Shown here: positions 19,313 through 27,462 of the stretch, piece after piece | Layout: the number at the start of each line of letters is the position of its first letter | Numbering within the stretch: the stretch's first letter is position 1 | Assembly: GCF_934630525.1 (NCBI RefSeq) | Contig: NZ_CAKTVX010000002.1 | Location: forward strand, 186,001 to 250,000 | Length of the DNA: 64,000 nucleotides | Reading direction: 5' to 3' | Source of the DNA: an uncultured Slackia sp. | Lineage (GTDB): Bacteria; Actinomycetota; Coriobacteriia; Coriobacteriales; Eggerthellaceae | Notes under the pieces: model-generated | Databases searched by the model: none | What the model was told of the DNA's origin: nothing | The model's input: the letters and a program-made list of their open reading frames with translations, nothing else | Program-made: the position numbers and the translations under genes

Positions 19313-19579
19313 TATCGAACCTAAAAGGAATTTCAAGCGCTGTTACCTATATGTAGTCATTCGCTGAAAATGATTCATATTTTCAAGGTGATTACCCTGC
19401 CACGGTCGCCACGCCATGGCCACCACGTCGGAATCGCTACGCCGCAGACGCTACGGCACGACCTCGGCGACGCAGCCGTTACGACACGGTCAGCACGATA
19501 CGACCGCTCCACCGCAATCGCCGCGACACGGCAGCCACGGCGCAATCCCTTTTCTTCTGAGCAGAACGTATAGAGCAGT

Positions 19580-19698
19580 GCGCGACCCGAACGTCATGAG
19601 AATCGAATGCCATGCGATTCGAACGCCATGCGATTCGAACGCCATGCGGACTGAATGTCACGCGACTCAACTAGCATGTGAATCGAACGACATGTGAG
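19580..19698. repeat. 16-bp tandem repeat, about seven units
   Basis: Units of exactly 16 bases start at 19580, 19596, 19612, 19628, 19644, 19660 and 19676, with a partial eighth. The consensus is ATGCGATTCGAACGCC; units 3 and 4 are identical. Because 16 is not a multiple of three, the array cannot encode a simple peptide repeat. Confidence 0.85.
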
Positions 19699-19715
19699 CT
19701 TGCCAGAAAATGGCG

Positions 19716-19910
19716 CAATGGGGCCCGATTGCAGAAGATGACGACCTTGCTGGCAGAAAATGAGAGAAGGGGGCCTCGCTATCTACGGGCTAAATCGAAT
19801 CCCTGGACCACGACACACCAATGACCTGCGCTTTTGCAATGATGCGACCCATCACGAACTCCCAATTGCCCCTTTCGCAACGAATAATGGGCCGCAATCG
19901 GGCCCCCTTG
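19716..19910. repeat. spaced inverted repeat pair (17 bp)
   Basis: The segment 19716-19732 (CAATGGGGCCCGATTGC) is the reverse complement of 19894-19910 at 16 of 17 positions. The 160-base interval has no gene. It could be the ends of a small decayed element. Confidence 0.5.
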
Positions 19911-20154
19911 TGGCATTTCCTGACACCAGAGCGCAGAAACAGCGCAATCGGAATGCACGGCGACCAACGTCAAAGCAGCCAGCCAGCAACAGGCATCCAA
20001 AATAAGCCCCACTTTTCGTCCTATAAGCCCACGCTGCACACCCTACCGCCGCACCAAAGGGGATTCCTCAACGCATGAACGCTGCTCTAGCCCACATGGC
20101 CGCACGTCTTTGCACCCCCACCGCGCTAACGAGGGCTCCAAACGCTCTGGAAAA

Positions 20155-20183
20155 CAAAAAAGCCTGCTCTTTCGAACAGGCTT
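20155..20183 (-). terminator. terminator of the tRNA-Asp pair
   Basis: AAGCCTG (20160-20166) pairs with CAGGCTT (20177-20183), followed on the minus strand by six Ts. It lies 12 bases after the second tRNA in transcription order. Confidence 0.85.
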
Positions 20184-20194
20184 CAGATTTTGGA

Positions 20195-20271
<77 letters not shown>

Positions 20272-20298
20272 GTGCTACACACGTGAGTTTGAAAAGGA

Positions 20299-20375
<77 letters not shown>

Positions 20376-20480
20376 GTTTTTTCAAACTTCGCCTCTCTCA
20401 AGGCAGCCAGGATAGTCTACACAAACGAAGAGATTCGGGCAAGAACTTTTTTAAAAAAATTCTTGAAGGCGGAATTTCGC

Positions 20481-21485
20481 CTATTTCGTCTTCAAGTCGC
20501 CCGTGGCGGAATCATAGGCAACGTCGGCCTGCAGGTATTCCTTGCCCTTCATCCAATTGAGAACCGGATCAACCATGTCCTTCGTGGGAAGCTCAGCTTC
20601 GGGGTAAGAGGAAATGGGATACGTGTCGGCCACAATGCCCGGCAGATTTGCCTTTTCCACGAGCAAATCGCGGAATCCCTCGGGATCGGCCTCAATCGCA
20701 GCCACGGCATCGTTCCATGCGAGGCGCACGCTCTCGAGCGCAGCCTTGCCGCCCTCGAGCCACGAAGATCGCACGGCGAGAACCGACTGGCTTACGTTGC
20801 CCACGCCTTGCGTGTCGTCGGCAAGCGTGATCATGCCCGTCGCCTCGCCCAGCGCAAGCAAGCTGCCCGGCAACGCGGCCGCAGCGACCTGATTGTTCGT
20901 CATGGATTCGTAGCGAACGGGAAGCTTCTTGATCTCTTCGTTGACGATTTCGCCTTCCGAAGCGCCAGCGGCCTCCATAAGCTTGTCCATTACATATTCG
21001 GGCACGGTGTTCGAACCCACGCCAATACCCTTGCCCTTCAAATCGGCAAGGCTCTTGATGCCCGACTCGGGCGACGTTTGAATGCCGAAACGACCCTGTT
21101 CGGGCGTGGCGCCCAGCGTAACCCACGCGAGGTTCAGGCCAATGCCGCTCGCCACGAGCGAAGCGGAAACCATGATATCGGTCATCGCGCCATCAATTTC
21201 ACCCGCAGCGAATGCCGTGGAAAGCTCCTGCGCGCTTTGGAACGTAACGATTTCGACCTCGACGCCATGATCGCTATAGAAGCCCTTTTGCTCAGCAACC
21301 CAGAAAGGCAGCGAGTCCTCGGTCTGCATCGTGCCGATTTTCATCGAAGTCGCTTCAGGCGCGGCGTTCTCCTGCGAAGAGCAACCCGAAAGCGCGACCG
21401 CCGAAAGCGCGGCAACCGAGGCAAAACCGATGAAGCTACGACGCGACATTGCGCCCTTGCTCATAACGTCGGTGACGTTTTTCAT
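20481..21485 (-). CDS. orphan SsuA/TauA-type binding lipoprotein
   Basis: A 334-residue periplasmic-type solute-binding protein of the NitT/TauT (SsuA/ThiY) class. The signal contains both a twin-arginine motif (SRRSFIG, 14-20) and a lipobox (LSGC, C35), so it is likely exported folded and tethered as a lipoprotein. The mature part opens MKIGTMQTEDSLPFWVAEQKGFY, typical of the class, with AGEIDGAMTD near residue 95. Ligands of this class include sulfonates, nitrate, thiamine precursors and aromatic acids. No permease or ATPase gene is adjacent. ATG 21483-21485 has GGGAG eight bases upstream; the ATG three codons earlier sits too close to it. Confidence 0.85.
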   Translation of the reverse strand: MKNVTDVMSKGAMSRRSFIGFASVAALSAVALSGCSSQENAAPEATSMKIGTMQTEDSLPFWVAEQKGFYSDHGVEVEIVTFQSAQELSTAFAAGEIDGAMTDIMVSASLVASGIGLNLAWVTLGATPEQGRFGIQTSPESGIKSLADLKGKGIGVGSNTVPEYVMDKLMEAAGASEGEIVNEEIKKLPVRYESMTNNQVAAAALPGSLLALGEATGMITLADDTQGVGNVSQSVLAVRSSWLEGGKAALESVRLAWNDAVAAIEADPEGFRDLLVEKANLPGIVADTYPISSYPEAELPTKDMVDPVLNWMKGKEYLQADVAYDSATGDLKTK

Positions 21486-22110
21486 GAAACACATCTCCCT
21501 TCATTGATGCGTTGCGGTAAATTGTTACCGTTTAAACAGCACATGCGATAGTACAGACATCGCCAAGCAACACAAGCAAATAATGATACCGCCCCCGCAT
21601 AAGGACGAATAATCCATGCGAGCGAGCAAAGAAGCAGCCGCCGACTGGCGACCGCATAGAGCATCAAGATGGCAAATACCCAAACGCGTATTTCTTTGCG
21701 CAGCGATACAAATGCCATTGAAACAATAATTCAATTCTGTGAAGAACGGATGGGTTCACGAGAAAACCCGCCCGCAACTCCCCGACGCGCTCCTTGATAG
21801 AGTGGCGCTCGCCAAGGAGCCAGTCGATCGATTCGAAACCAGCCGATGCGTAACCAGCCGATCCGTGCTTCCTTAAGAATCGACCCGAAGAGGCCCGTAC
21901 GACGGCGATGGTTTGTATATGGCGGTGCGATACTACGGCATCGCACCAGCGCATGCAGCCCTGTGGACGCGTGGGCACGGCAATGGCTTGACCGGAGTGT
22001 AGGAAGCTGCGTCATGTGATCTTGCGGGCGCGCGAGCACGGCAATGGCAGAACTGCCGTTGTGGGAGCGAAGGTAAGTACGTTGCGGTTTCCACGGCGGC
22101 AATGGCAAAA
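21486..22110. other. 625-base gap, no convincing gene
   Basis: A 42-codon plus-strand frame at 21669-21797 starts MANTQTRISLRSDTNAI, reminiscent of RelB/DinJ-type antitoxin N-termini, but it has no Shine-Dalgarno and soon turns into proline-rich nonsense, so at most it is a relic. AACCAGCCGAT occurs twice near 21840-21870. GGCAATGGC recurs three times about 60 bases apart (near 21980, 22040 and 22100), suggesting a weak 60-base repeat. No promoter or terminator for trxB was resolved. Confidence 0.5.
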
Positions 22111-23067
22111 CTAATCGAGGCTCAAATATTCGAACGCGGCCGTAGCCGCATTTGCTCCGTCGGAAGCAGCGGTTATCACTTGGCGCAGCGGTTTTTCACG
22201 CACATCGCCCGCAACGAACACGCCTGGCACATTGGTCGCGCCGCTCTCGCCCGCGATCGCATACCCCGCCTCGTTAAGGGCGACACCGGCAGCCTTGAGC
22301 ACGTTCGAGCGCGGAGTCGTACCCACAGCAATAAACACCGCATCGGTATTTACGACACGCTCATCGCCCGTATTCCTATCGCGAACGAGAATCGATTCCA
22401 CGTGCGGCATGGGCGCTTCCCCATCGGTCGTTGGCCGAATCGCTTCAACGGTCGAATTCAGCACGAGCTCCACATTCGGCAGCTCGGAAAGCGCGCTAAG
22501 GTAAAGGGCATCGGCACGGAACGCGTCGCGCCTGTGCACCACATACACCCTCTCGCAAATTCGCGATAGATAAAGGGCATCGCCCACGGCCGTGTTGCCG
22601 CCGCCCACCACCACCGCGACCTTGCCGCGGAAAAACCCGCCGTCGCATGTGGCGCAATACGAAACACCTCTGCCGCGCAGTTCAGCCTCCCCTGGAACAC
22701 CTAGCTCTCGAGGCTCGGCACCCGTCGCGACAATAACCGCCCGAGCGGAATACTGAGCACCAGATGCGCAGGTCAGTAATTTCTTTACACCGTTAACATT
22801 GAGATCAACAACTTCATCGGAAACGCGCTCGGCGCCAAACCTCTCGGCCTGCGAAGCCATTGCAAACGAAAGCTCGAATGCATCGACCCCCTCGGCAAAA
22901 CCCGGATAATTGTCGAGTCGCTCCGTTTGGGTCATTTGCCCGCCTGGCCCCATTCGCTCGAAAACCGCCACCGACAATCCGGCGCGAGCCGCATAGAGCG
23001 CTGCAGTCATACCAGCAGGCCCGCTTCCTACTACGGCAACATCGAGCTCAGTTCGTCCATCAATCAT
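22111..23067 (-). CDS. trxB: thioredoxin-disulfide reductase
   Basis: A 318-residue flavoprotein that reduces thioredoxin with NADPH. The FAD dinucleotide motif is GSGPAGM (14-20), the redox centre CATC (138-141, in SYCATCDGGFF), the NADPH motif VVGGGNTAVGDA just after, and the C-terminal FAD motif GVFVAGDVREKPLRQ. Length is normal. ATG 23065-23067 has AAGGGG about eight bases upstream; the longer frame lacks similarity. trxA lies upstream in the same direction, and a strong terminator hairpin ends right before this gene's ribosome site. Confidence 0.95.
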   Translation of the reverse strand: MIDGRTELDVAVVGSGPAGMTAALYAARAGLSVAVFERMGPGGQMTQTERLDNYPGFAEGVDAFELSFAMASQAERFGAERVSDEVVDLNVNGVKKLLTCASGAQYSARAVIVATGAEPRELGVPGEAELRGRGVSYCATCDGGFFRGKVAVVVGGGNTAVGDALYLSRICERVYVVHRRDAFRADALYLSALSELPNVELVLNSTVEAIRPTTDGEAPMPHVESILVRDRNTGDERVVNTDAVFIAVGTTPRSNVLKAAGVALNEAGYAIAGESGATNVPGVFVAGDVREKPLRQVITAASDGANAATAAFEYLSLD

Positions 23068-23086
23068 GGCGCGACCCCTTTCCTTA

Positions 23087-23123
23087 AAGAAAAAGGCGGC
23101 AAGCATTGATGCATTGCCGCCTT
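23087..23123 (-). terminator. terminator/attenuator between trxA and trxB
   Basis: AAGGCGGCAA (23093-23102) pairs with TTGCCGCCTT (23114-23123), followed on the minus strand by TTTTTCTTT. The trxB Shine-Dalgarno begins only a few bases later. Confidence 0.8.
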
Positions 23124-23207
23124 AGCCGTTCATTCGCTCTAAAGCGCCTGCCAAGACGCCATTTTCTCAAAAGGTCCAACCCGATGCGAGCCGGGACCCC
23201 TCAATAA

Positions 23208-23516
23208 CTAATCGAGCAACGCGAGCACGTTCGCTTTCGGTTGCGCGCCCATTGCAGTGCGCTTCACCTGACCGCCCTCGAACACCATAAGCGTGGGCAC
23301 GCTCATAATGCCGTAACGCTGGGCGATATCAAGCGATTGATCGATATCGACCTTGTACACCTCGGCCTTGCCAGCAACTTCGCTCGCCACTTCATCGAGC
23401 ACGGGAGCGAGCATCTTGCAAGGGCCGCACCACGTTGCGAAAAAGTCAACGAGCACAGGGCCACTCGCCTGCAGCACCTTGGCATCGAATTCTTGAGAAG
23501 TAATGACCTGAGCCAT
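23208..23516 (-). CDS. trxA: thioredoxin
   Basis: A 102-residue classical thioredoxin with the WCGPCK active site (29-34) and the cis-proline segment SVPTLMVFEGG. It is cytosolic; it reduces protein disulfides and is recharged by the TrxB encoded next. The start has AAGGAGG six bases upstream and a candidate promoter at 23571-23598. Length and motifs are entirely typical. Confidence 0.96.
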   Translation of the reverse strand: MAQVITSQEFDAKVLQASGPVLVDFFATWCGPCKMLAPVLDEVASEVAGKAEVYKVDIDQSLDIAQRYGIMSVPTLMVFEGGQVKRTAMGAQPKANVLALLD

Positions 23517-23570
23517 AACGCCCTCCTTCGTCTGTCGCCTTACATTCGCGACTTCTTAATTGCTACCGAT

Positions 23571-23598
23571 AAGATAACATATAGAATATGAAAAGCAA
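23571..23598 (-). promoter_or_regulatory. candidate trxA promoter
   Basis: On the minus strand TTGCTT (23593-23598) and TATCTT (23571-23576) are 16 bases apart in an AT-rich stretch, giving a leader of about 45 bases. Confidence 0.4.
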
Positions 23599-23682
23599 GT
23601 AAATCTCTGTAACGTTGCCCCAACGTCAACAAAGCAACGCTTGACCCATGGGTCCGAATTGTTCACCATGGAAACAAAACAG

Positions 23683-23767
23683 CCTGCCCATGCGTGCAGG
23701 AAGCTCTGGGCAGATACGCGAAGCACTCCAATGCGTACCCAGCACCTAGCCCGCCCATGCGTGCGGG
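23683..23767 (+). promoter_or_regulatory. twin hairpins in the patatin leader
   Basis: Two 18-base hairpins, 23683-23700 (CCTGC/GCAGG) and 23750-23767 (CCCGC/GCGGG), share the same loop CCATGCGT and the same AAGCT tail. The stems differ by a paired T-A to C-G change, which keeps the pairing. They lie 90 and 23 bases before the patatin ATG. Confidence 0.5.
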
Positions 23768-23789
23768 AAGCTCAACTGAAGGAGCAACA

Positions 23790-24707
23790 ATGCAATCATC
23801 ATACGTCTACGATACCTCCGATCGAGCCCCAGCCTACGAAGGCGCCCAAACTGTTAACGTGAACCTCATTTTGGAGGGCGGCGCAATGCGCGGGCAGTTT
23901 ACCGCAGGCGTGCTCGACTTCTTCATGGACCAAAACCTTTGGTGCGAACATGTTATTGGCACGAGCGCGGGCGCACTGAATGGCTATAACTACGTTGCCG
24001 GCGAGCTCGGGCGCACCTGCTTTTTGAACACGAAATATTGCGACGACCCACGCTATCTCTCGATGAAGAATTTTGTGCGAACGGGCGATGCCCTCGGTCG
24101 CGATTTTGTGTTCCATGAGATTCCCGAAACGCTCGAGCCCTTTAACTTCAAGGCGTTTCGCGAATCTCCCATGGAGCTCACAACCGTAGCAAGCGATCTT
24201 GAAACCGGCGAAGCCGACTACCATGTGATGGAAACCGCCGATGACGAGCGCGATATTGAATACCTGCGCGCATCGGCAAGCATGCCTTTGGTGTCGCACA
24301 TCATTGAACTTGACGGCAAAAAGCTGCTCGACGGTGGCCCGTGCGACAGTGTGCCGCTGCTGCATTCTATGCTCATGGGCAATACCGACAAACACATCGT
24401 GGTGCTCACGCAAGATTCGACATTCGTGAAGGGCCCAAACAAAACCATGCCGCTCATCAAGCGCATGTATTCCGACTACCCCCATTTCGTCGACCGCGTC
24501 GAATATCGCCACTACGAATACAATCGCTGCTATCGATGGATCAAACGTCTGCATGACGAAGGCAAGATTTTCATGATTCAGCCGAGCGAGCCGGTCACGG
24601 TTTCCAGCATGGAGCGCGATGCCGACAAACTATTCGCGCTTTACGAACAAGGCTTGAGGGTCGCAGCGGAAAATTGGAGCGCGCTGCAAGATTACCTGGC
24701 GAAATAG
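23790..24707 (+). CDS. patatin-like phospholipase
   Basis: A 305-residue patatin-fold lipid acyl hydrolase. The oxyanion loop EGGAMRG is at 29-35, the nucleophile elbow GTSAG at 57-61 (S59), and the catalytic Asp in DGG at 181-183. Both dyad residues are therefore present. The RASASMPLVS segment between them is typical of the bacterial YjjU/RssA-like group. There is no signal peptide, so it is probably cytosolic and acts on membrane lipids. AAGGAG five bases before ATG 23790 fixes the start; the longer frame reads through the leader hairpins. It is monocistronic with a terminator at 24775. Confidence 0.9.
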   Translation: MQSSYVYDTSDRAPAYEGAQTVNVNLILEGGAMRGQFTAGVLDFFMDQNLWCEHVIGTSAGALNGYNYVAGELGRTCFLNTKYCDDPRYLSMKNFVRTGDALGRDFVFHEIPETLEPFNFKAFRESPMELTTVASDLETGEADYHVMETADDERDIEYLRASASMPLVSHIIELDGKKLLDGGPCDSVPLLHSMLMGNTDKHIVVLTQDSTFVKGPNKTMPLIKRMYSDYPHFVDRVEYRHYEYNRCYRWIKRLHDEGKIFMIQPSEPVTVSSMERDADKLFALYEQGLRVAAENWSALQDYLAK

Positions 24708-24774
24708 GAGCTGAGCTCGATTTCGCCCACAAAGACGCCGAAACGAAAAACCTTCATCCAACCGTTCGTGCAAG

Positions 24775-24812
24775 CAGGGCCACGCGAAAACCGGCGTGGC
24801 CCTGTACTATTT
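24775..24812 (+). terminator. terminator of the patatin gene
   Basis: CAGGGCCACGC (24775-24785) pairs with GCGTGGCCCTG (24794-24804), followed by TACTATTTT. The nth gene converges from the other side. Confidence 0.7.
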
Positions 24813-24985
24813 TGCATTCAATCGCGTCCCAACGTGCTTAATGCGCCTGCCGCGCACTCCACGCAACCGAGAGAACAGCGCGCCTCACGCAAAACATCAC
24901 CAAGCCATGCGAAATACCGGCGTCTTTTTGCGCGAAACCCTCGGCAGTCTTTGCGAAACGAGCAACGCCAATGCATTCGCCTATG

Positions 24986-25642
24986 CTATTTCCCCGAACT
25001 TGGGCATACATCAGCCAAGAAGCACTCCTGGCATTTCGGACGACGGGCCACGCAGAACTCGCGTCCAAAATGGACCCACTGATGATTGATATACAACCAA
25101 TCGGGCTGAGGATAGATTTTCATGAGCTTAGCCTCGACCTTTTCGGGCGTATCGTCGTTGCGCGTAGCGAAGCCCAGCTGATGGGCGATGCGGAATACGT
25201 GCGTATCGACAGCAATGCCCTGAGGGTCGCGAAACGCTTGGCACATAACCACATTTGCCGTTTTGCGCCCCACTCCAGGAAGCTTCTGCAAATCGGCCAT
25301 AGTACGCGGCACTTCGCCACCGAATTCGGCAAGCACCGTTTGAGCGCATGCCTTCAAATTCTTCGCTTTACTGCGGAAAAACCCGAGCGGGTGGATAATC
25401 TCCTCTATGTCTTGGATGCTCGCTGCCGCCATAGCCTCTGGCGTGTCGAATCGCGCAAACAGTTCGGGAGTCACCTTGTTCACGGCCGCATCGGTGCACT
25501 GCGCCGACAGAATAACCGCCACGGTAAGCGTAAATGGGTCGACATGGTCAAGCGAGCATGCGCCTTCGCCGTAATGCTCGAACATGCGCCGTTCGATTTC
25601 GGCCGCACGCTCACGTTTCTGCGTAAGATTCTCGCGAGGCAT
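24986..25642 (-). CDS. nth: endonuclease III
   Basis: A 218-residue DNA glycosylase/AP lyase for oxidised pyrimidines. The hairpin LPGVGRKTANVV supplies the catalytic Lys, VDTHV the catalytic Asp, and C-X6-C-X2-C-X5-C at the C-terminus (CVARRPKCQECFLADVC) the [4Fe-4S] ligands. All are intact, in contrast to the clusterless MutY-like gene at 10.6 kb. It starts two bases after the stop of the upstream DUF2130 gene, so the two are probably co-transcribed. Confidence 0.95.
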   Translation of the reverse strand: MPRENLTQKRERAAEIERRMFEHYGEGACSLDHVDPFTLTVAVILSAQCTDAAVNKVTPELFARFDTPEAMAAASIQDIEEIIHPLGFFRSKAKNLKACAQTVLAEFGGEVPRTMADLQKLPGVGRKTANVVMCQAFRDPQGIAVDTHVFRIAHQLGFATRNDDTPEKVEAKLMKIYPQPDWLYINHQWVHFGREFCVARRPKCQECFLADVCPSSGK

Positions 25643-25644
25643 GG

Positions 25645-27372
25645 CTATTCGTCGCCCTTCGCATCGATATCGCTTTCCAGAACCTCGACCGAATCGTTTC
25701 CGTCGCCGATCATGGCGCCCGCAGCACGCTGCTCGGCAAGTTCAGCGAACTTCGCCTGCATAGTGGGGTTTTTACGCGTGAGCTTCTTAATGGTGAGGTC
25801 TTGCGCCTTATCGTTGGCCAGACGCAAATTGCGCTCGCTGCCAAGCAGGGCATCTTTCGTTTTCTGCAAATGATCGATGGTCTTGTCGATTTCCTCAATC
25901 GCCGTTTGGAACTTGCGGCTCGCCAAGTCATAGTTCTTCGCGAACTTCGTTTTGAATTCTTCCATCGAGTTTTCGAAATTCGTGATATCGATATTTTGAT
26001 TGCGCACCTCGGCCAGCTGCGTTTTGTATTGCAGAGCCGAAAGCGCAGCATTGCGCAGAATGGAAATGATCGGGATGAAGAACTGCGGGCGAATGACGTA
26101 CATCTTCGGGTAGCGATACCCCATGTCGACAATGCCTTCGTTATAGAGCTCATTGTCGGGCTCGAGCATGGTGCACAATACCGCGTATTCGCAGCCCTTC
26201 TTCGTGCGGTCGGAATCGAGCTTCTTAAAGAAGTCTTCGTTTTTATGCTTAGTTTTCGTTTCGTCGTTCTCGTTTTTCATCTCGAACATGATGGAAACGA
26301 TTTCCTCGCCGGTTTCGGGGTCGCACTCGCAAAATACGAAGTCGCCCTTCGTGCCTTCGACAATATCGTTATCTTTTTCGAAGTATGCATGCGGAAACGC
26401 CGTAGCGCGAATTTTATTGAACTCGATTTCGCAGTGCTGCTCGAGCGACTCGCCCACCATTTTCGTCGAAAGACGCGCCTTCATTTCTTTCACGCGGGCA
26501 ATTTCGTCGTCTTTGTACTTGATGAGCTCGTCTTTCTGGGCAAGCTCATGTGTCATTTGCTCGCGCAGCGCCGCCTGGGCTTGGGCCGCCTTGGCGCGCT
26601 CGAGCTCGACAGTCGCCTTTGCTTCATCGCGCTCGCGCTCGGCCTGAATGCGCGCCTGAGACACGGCGAGCTCTTTCTCGGCGGCGAACTGCTGCGATTG
26701 CGACTCGATTTGCTGTTTCTGGCTTGCGATGGTCTGCTGCAGCTTCGCCGACTCCTCGGCAGCACGTCGCGATGCCTCGGTTTGTTCCAGCGCCAATTTC
26801 TGCGAGTATTCCTTCGACTGCGACTCAATTTGCTGCTTGAACGCGGTTTCCTGCGAGGCGAGCTGGGTTTTAAGCGTTGCGATTTCAGCATCGCGTTTCG
26901 CGGTGGCATCGATAAGCGACTTTTCGTGTTCGGCCTGTGTGGCGCGCTTTTGCGATTCCTGATCGGCCGAAAGCTTCTCGACCTCGGCTTGAAGCTTGGC
27001 AATTTCCGCCTGTTTTTCAGCAAGCGCCGTTTTCAAATCGGCATCGGCCTTTTGACGCTCTGCCTGCTGCAGCTGCTGCTTTTCTTTCTCGGACGCCTTC
27101 GCCGCCTGTTCGCCCTGTTCAAGCGCCGCTGAAAGTTTCGCTTCTAATTCCGCGATGCGCGCCTCGCTTGCAGCCTGGGTGTTTTGTGCATCGCTTTTCA
27201 CCTTCGACACGGCAAGCGCCACAGCTTGCTCGTTTTGCTGCTTCAACATGCCTTCGCGCTGGGCGATTTCCTTATCGAATTCCTGCGTGCGAACCTGACG
27301 CACGATGTCGGCGAACCCACGCTCGTCTACCTGGAATACCTCGCCGCAATGGGGGCACTTGATTTCATTCAC
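25645..27372 (-). CDS. DUF2130 coiled-coil protein
   Basis: A 575-residue protein. It starts with a CPHCGEVF zinc-ribbon-like pair (6-9), then has a long Glu/Gln/Ala/Lys coiled coil (about 30-310), then the conserved DUF2130 region (about 315-500: FNKIRATAFPHAYFEKDND, GDFVFCECD.ETGEEIVSIMFEMKNE, MGYRYPKMYVIRPQFFIPII). The EMKNE and KNEDFFKKLDSDR segments recall the PD-(D/E)XK nuclease-like core proposed for this family. Function is unproven. Being coupled to nth, it may act in DNA metabolism, but that is inference. Confidence 0.85.
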   Translation of the reverse strand: MNEIKCPHCGEVFQVDERGFADIVRQVRTQEFDKEIAQREGMLKQQNEQAVALAVSKVKSDAQNTQAASEARIAELEAKLSAALEQGEQAAKASEKEKQQLQQAERQKADADLKTALAEKQAEIAKLQAEVEKLSADQESQKRATQAEHEKSLIDATAKRDAEIATLKTQLASQETAFKQQIESQSKEYSQKLALEQTEASRRAAEESAKLQQTIASQKQQIESQSQQFAAEKELAVSQARIQAERERDEAKATVELERAKAAQAQAALREQMTHELAQKDELIKYKDDEIARVKEMKARLSTKMVGESLEQHCEIEFNKIRATAFPHAYFEKDNDIVEGTKGDFVFCECDPETGEEIVSIMFEMKNENDETKTKHKNEDFFKKLDSDRTKKGCEYAVLCTMLEPDNELYNEGIVDMGYRYPKMYVIRPQFFIPIISILRNAALSALQYKTQLAEVRNQNIDITNFENSMEEFKTKFAKNYDLASRKFQTAIEEIDKTIDHLQKTKDALLGSERNLRLANDKAQDLTIKKLTRKNPTMQAKFAELAEQRAAGAMIGDGNDSVEVLESDIDAKGDE

Positions 27373-27462
27373 GTCGCACGCCTTTCAACGAATCGTTTTC
27401 TGGCGCTTATTATCGCTCAAAGTCACGCGATATGCGAATTGTTTTTCGAATATCTGTTCGAA

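Larger units (their letters stand above)
19313..20154. other. non-coding region with repeat remnants
   Basis: About 840 bases without a credible gene between the marR operator and the tRNA terminator. It contains a seven-unit 16-bp tandem array (19580-19698) and a 17-base inverted pair (19716-19732 and 19894-19910). Short frames exist but show no ribosome sites or recognisable similarity. It may be a decayed accessory insertion beside the tRNA genes. Confidence 0.6.

Noticed and set aside
19580..19698. CRISPR array
   Set aside because: The repeats are directly tandem at a 16-base period with no unique spacers, and no cas gene is present.
21669..21797. RelB/DinJ-like antitoxin
   Set aside because: Only the first ~25 residues resemble an antitoxin; there is no Shine-Dalgarno, the frame ends in proline-rich sequence, and no toxin gene follows.
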